Source: Hyphomicrobiales bacterium (GTDB lineage Bacteria > Pseudomonadota > Alphaproteobacteria > Rhizobiales > Beijerinckiaceae). From it: a stretch of 40,769 nucleotides of DNA. Shown here in pieces: positions 33,235 to 40,769 of this stretch; position 1 is the stretch's first letter, and each line of letters opens with the position of its first letter. The translations under genes and the position numbers were made by a program. The DNA is taken from NCBI GenBank assembly GCA_947455995.1, contig CANGQA010000015.1, positions 1-40,769 of the forward strand, in the 5' to 3' direction. The notes under the pieces are model-generated. The model saw only the letters and a list, made by a program, of their open reading frames with translations. It was not told where the DNA came from and did no database searches.

Positions 33235-34587
33235 TCAGGCGTGATCGCTGGCCGAGGCCGAGCTTGCGGCATCTTTGGCATTGCCCGATGCGCCGTTGAA
33301 CCATGCATTGAGGATCACGGCCGCAACAGAGGCCAACACGATTCCCGAATTGAGGATCGGCTCAAGGTCTTTCGGCAGTTTGGAGAAAAAGGTCGGCGCC
33401 ACCAATGGGATCAAACCAAAGCCGATTGAGACCGCAACGATATACAGGTTGAAGCGGTTGGATTTGAAATCGACATTAGACAGAATCCGCACGCCGGTCG
33501 CCGCAACCATACCGAACATGACAATACCCGCACCACCGAGCACGAAAACCGGAACAGCGGTCATCTCCGCCCCTAATTTGGGAATAAGCCCCAAAGCCAG
33601 CAAGATCACTCCACCCGCAGCCGTAACAAAACGCGAGCGGACGCCTGTGACGCCAACCAGACCAACATTTTGAGAGAAGGACGTGTAAGGGAAGGTGTTG
33701 AAAATGCCGCCGATCAGAGTCCCCAAACCGTCCGTCAGCAGTCCGCGCTTCAAATCGGCCTCATGCACGGGCCGCTCGGTCATTTCACCAACGGCCAAAA
33801 ACATCCCGGTCGATTCCACCATCACCACCAGCATCACCAGACACATCGAAATGGCCGCGAACAGGTCAAAGGTCGGTGTTGCCAACTGGAACGGGTAGAT
33901 CAGGCCGAACGGCTCTGCCTTGGCAACGGCATCAAAATTCACTTTGCCCAACGCATAGGCCACGGCAAAGCCGATGGCAGTGCCCAACAGCACCGCAATA
34001 TTGGTGATGAAGCCCTTGCCATAACGCATCAGACCTAAAATCACGATCAAGGTAAATGCAGCCACCGACAAATGCAGCGGGTCTCCATAACCGGGCAAAG
34101 TCGGCGCTGCCGCACCAGCCGCCCAATTCACCCCGATCCTCATCAGGGAAATGCCGATCACCAGAATAATCGTACCTGTGACAACAGGCGGAAAGAAGGC
34201 CAGCATGCGGCTGACAAAAGGGGCCACCAAGAGGCCGAAAATGCCCGATATGATCACAGCGCCATAAATACCACCCAAGCCGATCGCCGGATTCGCCGCC
34301 ATTGCCAGCATGGGCGACACCGATGCAAAAGTAACCCCCATCATCACCGGCAAGCGGATGCCGAAGGGGCCAAGACCGATGCACTGGATCAGTGTGACCA
34401 ATCCGCAAGCAAACAAATCGGCATTCACCAGAATACCGACCTGATCGGGTGGCAATTTCAATGCCCGGCCAATGATAAGCGGCACCGCGACCGCGCCAGC
34501 ATACATCACAAGCACATGTTGCAAGCCCAAAGCTGCCATGCGCCCAAACGGCAATTGTTGATCCACAGGATGGATTTGATCGCTCAT
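33235..34587 (-). CDS. NCS2 family xanthine/urate-type permease
   Basis: 450-residue inner-membrane nucleobase:cation symporter with about 12-14 helices. The NAT signature reads SQNVGLVGVTGVRSRFV, the QNxG...TGVxSR form seen in xanthine and urate carriers rather than the ENIG form of uracil carriers such as UraA. AGGGGG precedes ATG 34587; the frame opens at 34620 but the extra residues lack a ribosome site. No purine-catabolic genes are adjacent. I looked for a purine riboswitch upstream and saw none. The C-terminal tail is Ala/Ser-rich and cytoplasmic. Confidence 0.88.
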   Translation of the reverse strand: MSDQIHPVDQQLPFGRMAALGLQHVLVMYAGAVAVPLIIGRALKLPPDQVGILVNADLFACGLVTLIQCIGLGPFGIRLPVMMGVTFASVSPMLAMAANPAIGLGGIYGAVIISGIFGLLVAPFVSRMLAFFPPVVTGTIILVIGISLMRIGVNWAAGAAAPTLPGYGDPLHLSVAAFTLIVILGLMRYGKGFITNIAVLLGTAIGFAVAYALGKVNFDAVAKAEPFGLIYPFQLATPTFDLFAAISMCLVMLVVMVESTGMFLAVGEMTERPVHEADLKRGLLTDGLGTLIGGIFNTFPYTSFSQNVGLVGVTGVRSRFVTAAGGVILLALGLIPKLGAEMTAVPVFVLGGAGIVMFGMVAATGVRILSNVDFKSNRFNLYIVAVSIGFGLIPLVAPTFFSKLPKDLEPILNSGIVLASVAAVILNAWFNGASGNAKDAASSASASDHA

Positions 34588-34762
34588 CTCGAGCCCCCCT
34601 CTAGAGCCTGCTGCAATCATCAGGCTTTCACGTAACCCATGCTAACCAAGCCCAAGTGTGTGGCAAGCCTTGATCTTGTTGCAATTGCACAGATATGCGG
34701 CGGCGCACCAATCACAGTGATAATATTGCGGGCAACTGGCCTTAATTTTTAACGACTGCATC

Positions 34763-34790
34763 TTGCGGACTGATCGAACTCGCTTAAAAT
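34763..34790 (+). promoter_or_regulatory. Candidate promoter giving a leaderless TPR-protein mRNA
   Basis: TTGCGG (34763-34768), 16-base spacer, TAAAAT (34785-34790). Only six bases separate the -10 from ATG 34797, so transcription would start at or next to the start codon; no Shine-Dalgarno sequence is present. Confidence 0.45.
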
Positions 34791-34796
34791 CAACCT

Positions 34797-35366
34797 ATGA
34801 TGATACGTCGCACCTTTTTGGGATGTTTGATGTCTGTTGCCTGCACCTCGGGCGCAACAGCACAGGCACAGCTTCGCAACAAGCCAGACCCTACGCTCGA
34901 CAGCCTGTTCGACCGGTTGGCCAAGGCGCAGACCCCTGCGCAAGCCCAACAGGTCGCCGAGGCCATCCGTCGGCGGTTGATTCGTTCGGGCAGTGATACC
35001 GCCGATTTGCTGGTGGCGCGCGCCAATGGTGCCATTGCCGCAGATGATCCCGCGCTGGCGATCGAATTGCTCGACCGCGCCATCATGCTGCGTCCGCATT
35101 GGGCGGAAGGGTGGAACAACCGCGCCATGGTCTTTTTCGCACTTGATGACATGACCCGCGCCATGGCTGATCTGGTCGAGGTGTTGCGTCTGGAATCGCG
35201 CCATTATCAGGCCATGATGGGTCTAGGTGTCATCATGCAGCAACGCGGACAGGTCAAAGCAGCCTATCACCTTTATCAACGAGCCCATGCCATCTATCCG
35301 CTTTACGACAAGAGCAACGAGGCCATTGAAAGGTTGCGCCCGCAGGTGGAAGGCCTCGATCTATAA
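34797..35366 (+). CDS. Exported TPR-repeat protein
   Basis: 189 residues. Signal-like N-terminus MMIRRTFLGCLMSVACTSG, with likely cleavage around ATA|QAQ (residues 21-24). About three tetratricopeptide units span 70-175 (AIELLDRAIMLRPHWAEGWNNR in pieces: AIELLDRAIMLRP, then AMADLVEVLRLES, then AYHLYQRAHAIYPLY). TPRs mediate protein contacts; a periplasmic scaffold role is likely. No ribosome site; see the overlapping promoter. ATG 34800 is an alternative start. Convergent with the dehydrogenase gene, 9 bases apart. Confidence 0.8.
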   Translation: MMIRRTFLGCLMSVACTSGATAQAQLRNKPDPTLDSLFDRLAKAQTPAQAQQVAEAIRRRLIRSGSDTADLLVARANGAIAADDPALAIELLDRAIMLRPHWAEGWNNRAMVFFALDDMTRAMADLVEVLRLESRHYQAMMGLGVIMQQRGQVKAAYHLYQRAHAIYPLYDKSNEAIERLRPQVEGLDL

Positions 35367-35375
35367 AAGGTCTAT

Positions 35376-36185
35376 TCAGCCGTTGCGGCGCTGCTTTCGC
35401 AACGAGGCCAACCCAATGCCTGTGGCATCAAAACCGCCATCCACCGCAAGTGTCTGTCCCGTGATATAGCTCGAACGGCTGGAACACAGGAAAAAGACCG
35501 CTTCGGCAATCTCTTCCTCCAACCCGTAACGGTTGAGCGGAATTGCATCGTGATAGTCGGCACGAATTTCGGCGCTGTGCACCGCTTTCGCCATCGCCGT
35601 ATCCACAGGGCCAGGAGCAATCGCATTGACCCTGATGCCGATTGCGCCGAATTCCGCAGCCTGCTGCTTGGTCAGATGCACCAATGCGGCTTTGCTTGTG
35701 CCATAGGCCACCCGCAATGTGGAAGCCCGCAAGCCGGAAATCGATGCAATATTGACAATGCTGCCCCCGCCTGTTTCACGCATCAACAATGCTGCCGCCT
35801 GGGCGGCAAAGAACGGACCGGAGAGATTGACATCCAGCACCCGCTGCCATTCTTCCGGCGTGGTTTCCAGGATCGGCTTGAACACGGCAACACCCGCATT
35901 GTTAACCAGTGCATCAAGACGGGAAAAATGCGACGCGACTTTCAGGATCGCCGCCTGCACCGCCCGCACATCCGCTACATCGCAGTGGATAGCCAGAATC
36001 TCCTCGGGTCGGCCAATATCGGCCTGCGCCTGCATTAAATTTTCTTCATCAATATCCAGCAGCACAACCCGCCATCCTTCCGCCAGAAAGCGTCGTGCCG
36101 TGGCCAGACCGATGCCGCGCGCGGCACCAGTGATGAGAGCAACCGGAGATGGGTCAGCAGGGGAGGATGGGACACGCGAAGTCAA
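35376..36185 (-). CDS. Short-chain dehydrogenase/reductase
   Basis: 269-residue classical SDR: TGAARGIG at 19-26, VNNAG at 94-98, catalytic Ser148 (NIASIS), Tyr161 and Lys165 (YGTSK), and C-terminal ITGQTLAVDGG. An Asp at the end of beta-2 (LLDID) suggests NAD(H) preference. The start appears to be TTG 36185: an in-frame TAG lies five codons upstream, no ATG or GTG occurs between that stop and the Rossmann motif, and GGAG lies about 11 bases before it. Substrate unknown (3-oxoacyl-ACP, sugar or alcohol). Confidence 0.87.
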   Translation of the reverse strand: MTSRVPSSPADPSPVALITGAARGIGLATARRFLAEGWRVVLLDIDEENLMQAQADIGRPEEILAIHCDVADVRAVQAAILKVASHFSRLDALVNNAGVAVFKPILETTPEEWQRVLDVNLSGPFFAAQAAALLMRETGGGSIVNIASISGLRASTLRVAYGTSKAALVHLTKQQAAEFGAIGIRVNAIAPGPVDTAMAKAVHSAEIRADYHDAIPLNRYGLEEEIAEAVFFLCSSRSSYITGQTLAVDGGFDATGIGLASLRKQRRNG

Positions 36186-36304
36186 AGGCGCAGGCTCCTA
36201 AAAATTCAACCAGAGCCAGCAAGCATGGCCCGACATGGTCCCATCATGTCAAAATACGGCGGGGGGAACAATCGGAGTTGTGCAAAGTGGTTAAGCGCGC
36301 CCCA

Positions 36305-39300
36305 TCAACGTTTGATGGTCAGCATCACATTGTTGCGCGCCGCCACATTAAGGGCCGCACGGTTGGCGTCGATATTGGCCTGTGTATCAATGACATTCAA
36401 GGTGAAGAAATTGCGTAGAATTTTTAAGGAATCCTTCAAGGCTGGTACCGCATAGGCATCCGAACAATCAAATTGCAGCACTTTGGATGTGATGCCGAAT
36501 TTCAGGCCTAAAGCATTGCTCATATCGGCTGGATAGCTCACGTTGATCGGGGTCTGATTGTCGGATAGCAGGGTGACACCGCCCACTGCTGTGCCATCCG
36601 TTGTGGCCTTGATCCCTAAATTGGCATTATTGATTGCACTCACAATATTGGCCATGTTGGTTGCGATATCGCGGCCCAATGTCAGATTAATCAAGCTTGG
36701 ACGCCCCGTATAGACGACCAACCCGTTCGTCGCAGCTCCCGTCTCCCAACCGCTCATGGCACCGGAGAATACGCCATTCACCGACGTGGTGATTGCGGTC
36801 GAGGCTGTGCCCTCAGCAATATTAGCGAATGCGGACGCAACTTCCTGCTGGGTCAGATCCACATTGGCTTTGAAGGTCAAGCCAGCCAGTGTTACAGAAG
36901 TGCCAGCTTTAAGGGCTGCGAAGGTGACATCGGCCTGCCTTGTGCCACCCGTCTTCACGCTGACTGCGGGTGATGATGTCCCGGTTGTGCTGGCCACCGG
37001 AACAGTCTGGCCACTTTCAAGACGGATGCTACCCTTGATCGATCCAGTTGGCGCCGCCATCGGCACGCCGTTTATACGGGCTGCCGAAGCCCCAAAATTC
37101 AATCCGGTAAAGGCCGTGATATCCGACATATCTTTGACCTCGATCGCCGAGGTCGAATTCGAATACAGCACGATCCCCGGTCCATCCGTATTCAGTTTGG
37201 CATGAATATCAACCTGGGTTGAATGCTTCTGGTTATAATCCGCAACTGCGGCGTTGATGATCGTATTGATTTGCGTCAAGTTCCGCCCTGCCGGGATCAT
37301 CACCGGGACGCCGTTGATCATCAGATTGGCATCAACAGCCGATGGCGCCAGAACCGGCACGCCCGGCACATCGGAAATGCCATCCAGCATCTCGATCTGA
37401 TCGGCGGTGGTATTTGAATTCAACTGAATATTGACCCTCAATACCTTGCTGATGCTTTTAAGAACATCGACATGGTGTAATGTTGCGGGGTCAGAAATTT
37501 TGTAGATCGTATCAATCGGGCTGTTGATCTGGATTTGTTTCACATTATTGCTGGAATCAGCGAACCGGGCGTCATCCCAAGTCACACCGCTTACAGTCAT
37601 GCCTGAATTGGTCAGCACGGAAATGCCATCATTGCTGATCACATTATCGGAATTGGCAATGGCAAAATTGGATTTGATCGCAGACAAATCAGCGGACTTG
37701 GCCAGCACATTGCTCAACGTATCCTTGATACTGAACTGTGCCTTTACGGTTTTGAGCTGCTTGCCGAATTGCAGGATTTTATCCACCGTCGAATCTGTCA
37801 AATTCAAAGTATAGGGCTTGGTAATGGTGCCAAGATTATTGGTGCGTGCAGCCAGATTGGCTGTTGTATCTTTGAGGGACAGCGTAAAGGATTTGGGCAA
37901 GGTGTTCAGTGTGCTGGCATAGAGTAAGGCCTGGTCCACCGTATCCTGCACCGTAAAATCAACCACATGGGCATTTTTCTGCAAGGCGAGTGCGTCTCTG
38001 GCCTTGGCATCGATAATACGGGCGACGAAATTGACAGGCAGTTTGTTGATAATGGAGAGGTCAACGCCACCCTGCACGACCGTCAAACCGGGCTTGGTCG
38101 CCTGCACAAGGCTGGCTGAACCACCGATCACCAGATCGGCCACATTTTCACCGGTAACCTTACTTTTGTAACTGACGCCCGCCCCTGCGCCGCGGATCAC
38201 ATCATAACCGGTCAAAGTGCCGGACAGGGTTGCACGGGTTGGATCTGGTGCCGTTCCGGCAAAGGCATCAGCCACTTCATTGGCTGACAGGGTCTTATTG
38301 GCGATTACGGTCAAAGTCCGACCGGCAATGGTCAGTGTCGCACCATTGGAACCGGCAGTGATCGCCTTGAAATTGACCTGCGCCATTTCGGTCGATTTCA
38401 ACTGAGAAGCTTTGAGCACCAGCGGAATGGTTTTTCCGGTCGCATTAGCGAATTGATCCGTCAGGCTGACGGAGTTGATCGATTTCAAGGTGGCTATCTG
38501 GTCGAAATTGTCCTGAACAGCCTGCACCGTATCGGTAATATTGACAAAGAATTTGGAGGGCTGGCCCGGCTTCGGCGGATCATCACTCAATACAGTGTTG
38601 ATGTCGGCCAGATGGGTTACCGCATCTTGCGCACTCAGGCTGATATTGATGGTCTTGATCTTGGCAATCAATGCATGCGGCAAAGCCACAATCTGATCGG
38701 CTGTAAACGAACCCTTGGCATCAATCGTAAATGCCACCGGCGGCACCTGGTTAGACGTCAGCATGCTGAGGGCATCGGCATCATTGGCCACCTGTGCGGC
38801 GGTCAAGGTCAGCACGACAGGCTTGGAATCATTGAGCTTGATACTCAACGCTTTGCCATCTTGCACCATTTGCTGCAACAGATCGATGTTATCAACAATC
38901 GCATTGGACCGATCAACAATGTCGATCGGCGTAAGAGATGGCAGCTGATTAGCATCTCTTGCTGCCACATAGGCCGCGGTATTGGCTGTGGCTGTCCGAT
39001 CGAGTGAGTCGATCGGTCGGTTCAAGACCGACGAGGGAGGCGATACATTGCCCAGGGCGTCAATATAATAGACCCGCAGGTTCAATGTTTCAGTGCCGGT
39101 GAAAGCGCCTGTCTTGGCCGTCAATTGATTGATGCCGCTCGGCGAGAACTTATCGGAAGAGCCTGCGCCATAGACCTGCACACCGGGACTGACCACTCCG
39201 GGACCGGGGCGTTCGCCATCCCAGATTTCTACCTTGGTATTGGGCTCAGGCGAGACCAAAGCTATCGTACGGCTGGCTGCGCCTGTCCCTTGGGTGGCAC

Positions 39301-39841
39301 GCGGGGCCAGAGGTGGCGTCGTATCCAGTTTTGTGATCACGACATTGGATTTGACCGATTCAGGATCATACGAAGACGGGCCAAGATATTTGGTGACGGT
39401 AAAAGACAGGTTGGATGAAATCTTGCCGTTAAAAGCCAAGGGATTGGCTATTGTGCTCAGCGTGCCCGCCACTGCGTCAGCCGATGAGACTGCAATTCCG
39501 GCAGGAATGGTTGACGCTGAATATCCGCCAAATTTGCTGGTAACATCTTTGGTGCCATCATAAATGCGGATAATATCATTTTGGTTCAGACTGCCGGACC
39601 CGCTGGTGGCAATGTTCAGCGTATTTCCGTTCACGGCCAACGTCGCGGGATTCAAAGGCGTACTGACCAAAGCATAGGCTGTGGCCATCGAACGGCTGGC
39701 CGCCGACAAAGACACTGATACAGAGGATTGCGCAGGCGACGCGCTGGAGGAAGGCGCACTGGTGCCGCCGCTGACCGATGGGGTCTGCGCTGCATTATAG
39801 CTTGTCAGATAAGGGTTCACACCACTTGAAATGGGGTTCAT
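36305..39841 (-). CDS. Giant repeat protein with beta-strand repeats and flagellin-IN-like segments
   Basis: 1178 residues, Thr/Ser/Ala/Asn/Asp-rich, with only one Cys (Cys1126). No Sec signal peptide: it begins MNPISSGVNPYLTSYN then a Ser-rich linker. Repeats of the DT-x-x-N style recur at about 430-455, 626-730 and 1145-1176 (FTVQDTVDQ, LSLKDTTANLAA, FSIKDTLSNVLA, LNVIDTQANIDA). A KPVVLTLTAAQ unit lies at 340-350. Two copies of a related domain lie at about 488-573 and 971-1050 (ATLTIAGRTL with NEVADAFA; SVTLAGLTF with QEVASAFA). Segments at 840-902 and 1047-1118 resemble the flagellin hook IN motif. It looks like a large cell-surface or secreted adhesin, possibly exported by a type I or flagellar route. 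Function unknown. Confidence 0.75.
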   Translation of the reverse strand: MNPISSGVNPYLTSYNAAQTPSVSGGTSAPSSSASPAQSSVSVSLSAASRSMATAYALVSTPLNPATLAVNGNTLNIATSGSGSLNQNDIIRIYDGTKDVTSKFGGYSASTIPAGIAVSSADAVAGTLSTIANPLAFNGKISSNLSFTVTKYLGPSSYDPESVKSNVVITKLDTTPPLAPRATQGTGAASRTIALVSPEPNTKVEIWDGERPGPGVVSPGVQVYGAGSSDKFSPSGINQLTAKTGAFTGTETLNLRVYYIDALGNVSPPSSVLNRPIDSLDRTATANTAAYVAARDANQLPSLTPIDIVDRSNAIVDNIDLLQQMVQDGKALSIKLNDSKPVVLTLTAAQVANDADALSMLTSNQVPPVAFTIDAKGSFTADQIVALPHALIAKIKTINISLSAQDAVTHLADINTVLSDDPPKPGQPSKFFVNITDTVQAVQDNFDQIATLKSINSVSLTDQFANATGKTIPLVLKASQLKSTEMAQVNFKAITAGSNGATLTIAGRTLTVIANKTLSANEVADAFAGTAPDPTRATLSGTLTGYDVIRGAGAGVSYKSKVTGENVADLVIGGSASLVQATKPGLTVVQGGVDLSIINKLPVNFVARIIDAKARDALALQKNAHVVDFTVQDTVDQALLYASTLNTLPKSFTLSLKDTTANLAARTNNLGTITKPYTLNLTDSTVDKILQFGKQLKTVKAQFSIKDTLSNVLAKSADLSAIKSNFAIANSDNVISNDGISVLTNSGMTVSGVTWDDARFADSSNNVKQIQINSPIDTIYKISDPATLHHVDVLKSISKVLRVNIQLNSNTTADQIEMLDGISDVPGVPVLAPSAVDANLMINGVPVMIPAGRNLTQINTIINAAVADYNQKHSTQVDIHAKLNTDGPGIVLYSNSTSAIEVKDMSDITAFTGLNFGASAARINGVPMAAPTGSIKGSIRLESGQTVPVASTTGTSSPAVSVKTGGTRQADVTFAALKAGTSVTLAGLTFKANVDLTQQEVASAFANIAEGTASTAITTSVNGVFSGAMSGWETGAATNGLVVYTGRPSLINLTLGRDIATNMANIVSAINNANLGIKATTDGTAVGGVTLLSDNQTPINVSYPADMSNALGLKFGITSKVLQFDCSDAYAVPALKDSLKILRNFFTLNVIDTQANIDANRAALNVAARNNVMLTIKR

Positions 39842-40312
39842 CGCCTGACTTCTGGTCTCCGTTAAGCCTGATATCCTGCAGCGGGACTCGCAAGTCCTGT
39901 GCCAAAAACGGAATCAATCCGGCCAGACCACCACTTAAAAGCGCCACCACCTCATAAAATCGATTAACCCGTTCATTTTACTTATATTTCACCCCGAACA
40001 ATCAGAGCCTGGCTCTCCATGCCCTTAAAAAACGGGTTTGCCCCACCACCCAGACCCCAGAAGCCCGGCCACAAAGCCTGCCCCATCAATTCCACGCCCT
40101 CACCCGTACCGGTGCTGTTTATTGGCCAACAATCAGCAAGTTTGAGACCAACTGGCCTGCAAAGCATCAAGAAAGTGCATCGCACGCTTTCTATTTCCAC
40201 CCGCCTGCCACTGCCTCCCCTTGCGCCATTCAGGTTCGCCTAAGACGAACCGGATGGATGCCCGATGAAACCCCATGGCGGGAATAAATTGAGCGATTGG
40301 CAGCAAAGGGTC
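39842..40312. other. Long non-coding region upstream of the giant gene
   Basis: No convincing gene. A short 6-bp hairpin GGTTCG/CGAACC lies at 40233-40251. On the - strand a 51-codon GTG frame (39950-39795) overlaps the 5' end of the giant gene; its product contains ALLSGGLAGLIPFLAQDL and reads like coding sequence, so it may be a gene remnant. No clear promoter for the giant gene was identified. Confidence 0.3.
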
Positions 40313-40340
40313 TTGTCATAGCGGCATGTATGACTATAGT
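40313..40340 (+). promoter_or_regulatory. Candidate promoter of tRNA-Ser
   Basis: TTGTCA (40313-40318), 16-base spacer, TATAGT (40335-40340), followed by a GC-rich discriminator (GCGCGC) typical of stable-RNA promoters under stringent control. It is about 120 bases before the mature tRNA, so a 5' trailer would be processed off. Confidence 0.5.
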
Positions 40341-40466
40341 GCGCGCTCTTTCCGGTGCTGCGCAAGCGGCCCTTTCCATTGCGCATGCTTCTGACCAAAG
40401 CGAGATAATGCGTGATAAAAGGCGGAAAAAGTCCAAAAGGCCTCAGTGCGCCTTAAGCACCAAGAC

Positions 40467-40556
40467 GGAGGGGTGGCCGAGTGGTTGAAGGCGCACGCCT
40501 GGAAAGTGTGTATACGGGAAACCGTATCGCGGGTTCGAATCCCGCTCCCTCCGCCA
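40467..40556 (+). tRNA. tRNA-Ser (anticodon GGA)
   Basis: Complete class II tRNA of 90 bases with encoded CCA. Acceptor GGAGGGG pairs with TCCCTCC before discriminator G. Anticodon stem CACGC/GTGTG encloses CTGGAAA with GGA at 40501-40503, reading UCC and UCU. The long variable arm ATACGG-GAAA-CCGTAT is characteristic of serine tRNA, and the T-loop GGTTCGAATCC is intact. Confidence 0.97.
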
Positions 40557-40628
40557 CTAAACCGCTTCGAACTGCCCCCAGCCCTGTTCGAGACGCGAAA
40601 ATCCCCAGGGTTTCCGCAGGTTTTCAAG

Positions 40629-40705
40629 TTCCGACCGAACCTCTGAGACTGCCGCGCGCCCCAAACTCGGTCTCAAAAGCGCTTCCGTCTCATTCCGACC
40701 GAACC
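40629..40705. repeat. 13-bp direct repeats downstream of tRNA-Ser
   Basis: TTCCGACCGAACC occurs at 40629-40641 and again at 40693-40705, 64 bases apart. The 40557-40769 tail otherwise shows no gene, and no integrase is visible before the window ends. Confidence 0.5.
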
Positions 40706-40769
40706 AACGGGACCTTGGTTCGGGCAGAATTTCCGGATTCTTTTCAAGGCGTTAAAACTCCTGCGTAGG

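Noticed and set aside
34588-34796. Purine riboswitch in front of the xanthine/urate-type permease
   Set aside because: No three-way junction with the conserved loop sequences could be found on the - strand.
36232-36250. GACATG/CATGTC hairpin after the giant gene as terminator
   Set aside because: Only six base pairs, no T-run on the - strand; could occur by chance.
39982-40200. 72-codon frame on - in the long gap upstream of the giant gene
   Set aside because: Composition (Trp/Gly/Cys-rich) is not protein-like, the start is GTG, and nothing is recognised.
1-40769. Insertion sequences, prophage or CRISPR array
   Set aside because: No transposase, integrase, phage structural gene, long terminal repeats or regularly spaced repeats were seen on either strand.

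Overview
The window looks like chromosome from an alphaproteobacterium. The GC content is moderately high (about 55%, estimated by eye). The catabolic style fits: a valine pathway, paired Dpp-type peptide ABC importers, an RpiR regulator, malonyl-CoA decarboxylase, and an exported giant protein of a repeat type I associate with alphaproteobacteria. I cannot name genus or order. I see no transposase, integrase, phage gene or CRISPR array.

Layout. 1-3834: distal valine catabolism on + (methylmalonate-semialdehyde dehydrogenase, acyl-CoA dehydrogenase, 3-hydroxyisobutyrate dehydrogenase), followed by a membrane protein of the O-antigen ligase/polymerase type (3869-5083). 5087-10723: a complete dppABCDF-type importer on -, divergent from an M20D amidohydrolase (10987-12150). 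12296-15575: ABC-F protein Uup and malonyl-CoA decarboxylase on -. 15684-22143: a second complete importer on - whose last gene is an RpiR/SIS regulator. 22365-26665: a tight five-gene + operon divergent from that importer: COG3964-type deacetylase, RidA-like protein, PLP enzyme of the D-threonine aldolase/D-serine dehydratase fold, KDPGal/KDPG-type aldolase, PfkB-type sugar kinase. 26679-29402: a CX5R phosphatase and an SMP-30 lactonase on -, then AnmK on +. 29371-32099: a DCC-family protein, an unlisted-size 57-residue protein and an orphan histidine kinase. 32180-33014: two small exported proteins. 33235-36185: a xanthine/urate-type permease, a TPR protein and a short-chain dehydrogenase. 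36305-39841: a 1178-residue repeat protein with flagellin-IN-like segments. 40467-40556: tRNA-Ser(GGA).

How the genes may work together. The strongest candidate for an undescribed system is 15684-28149. Read as a pathway, the importer would bring in an N-acetylated sugar acid or an oligosaccharide or muropeptide carrying one. The lactonase would open a lactone, the deacetylase would remove acetate, the PLP enzyme would eliminate ammonia from a 2-amino-2-deoxy-hexonate with RidA hydrolysing the enamine/imine, the kinase would phosphorylate the 2-keto-3-deoxy acid, and the aldolase would split it into pyruvate and glyceraldehyde 3-phosphate. RpiR would sense a phosphorylated intermediate. This is inference from family roles and gene order; substrate and stereochemistry are not shown by the sequence. 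AnmK next door hints at a cell-wall amino-sugar connection.

Both importer operons carry a strong GC-rich hairpin between the binding-protein gene and the first permease gene, a layout known to let binding protein be made in excess.
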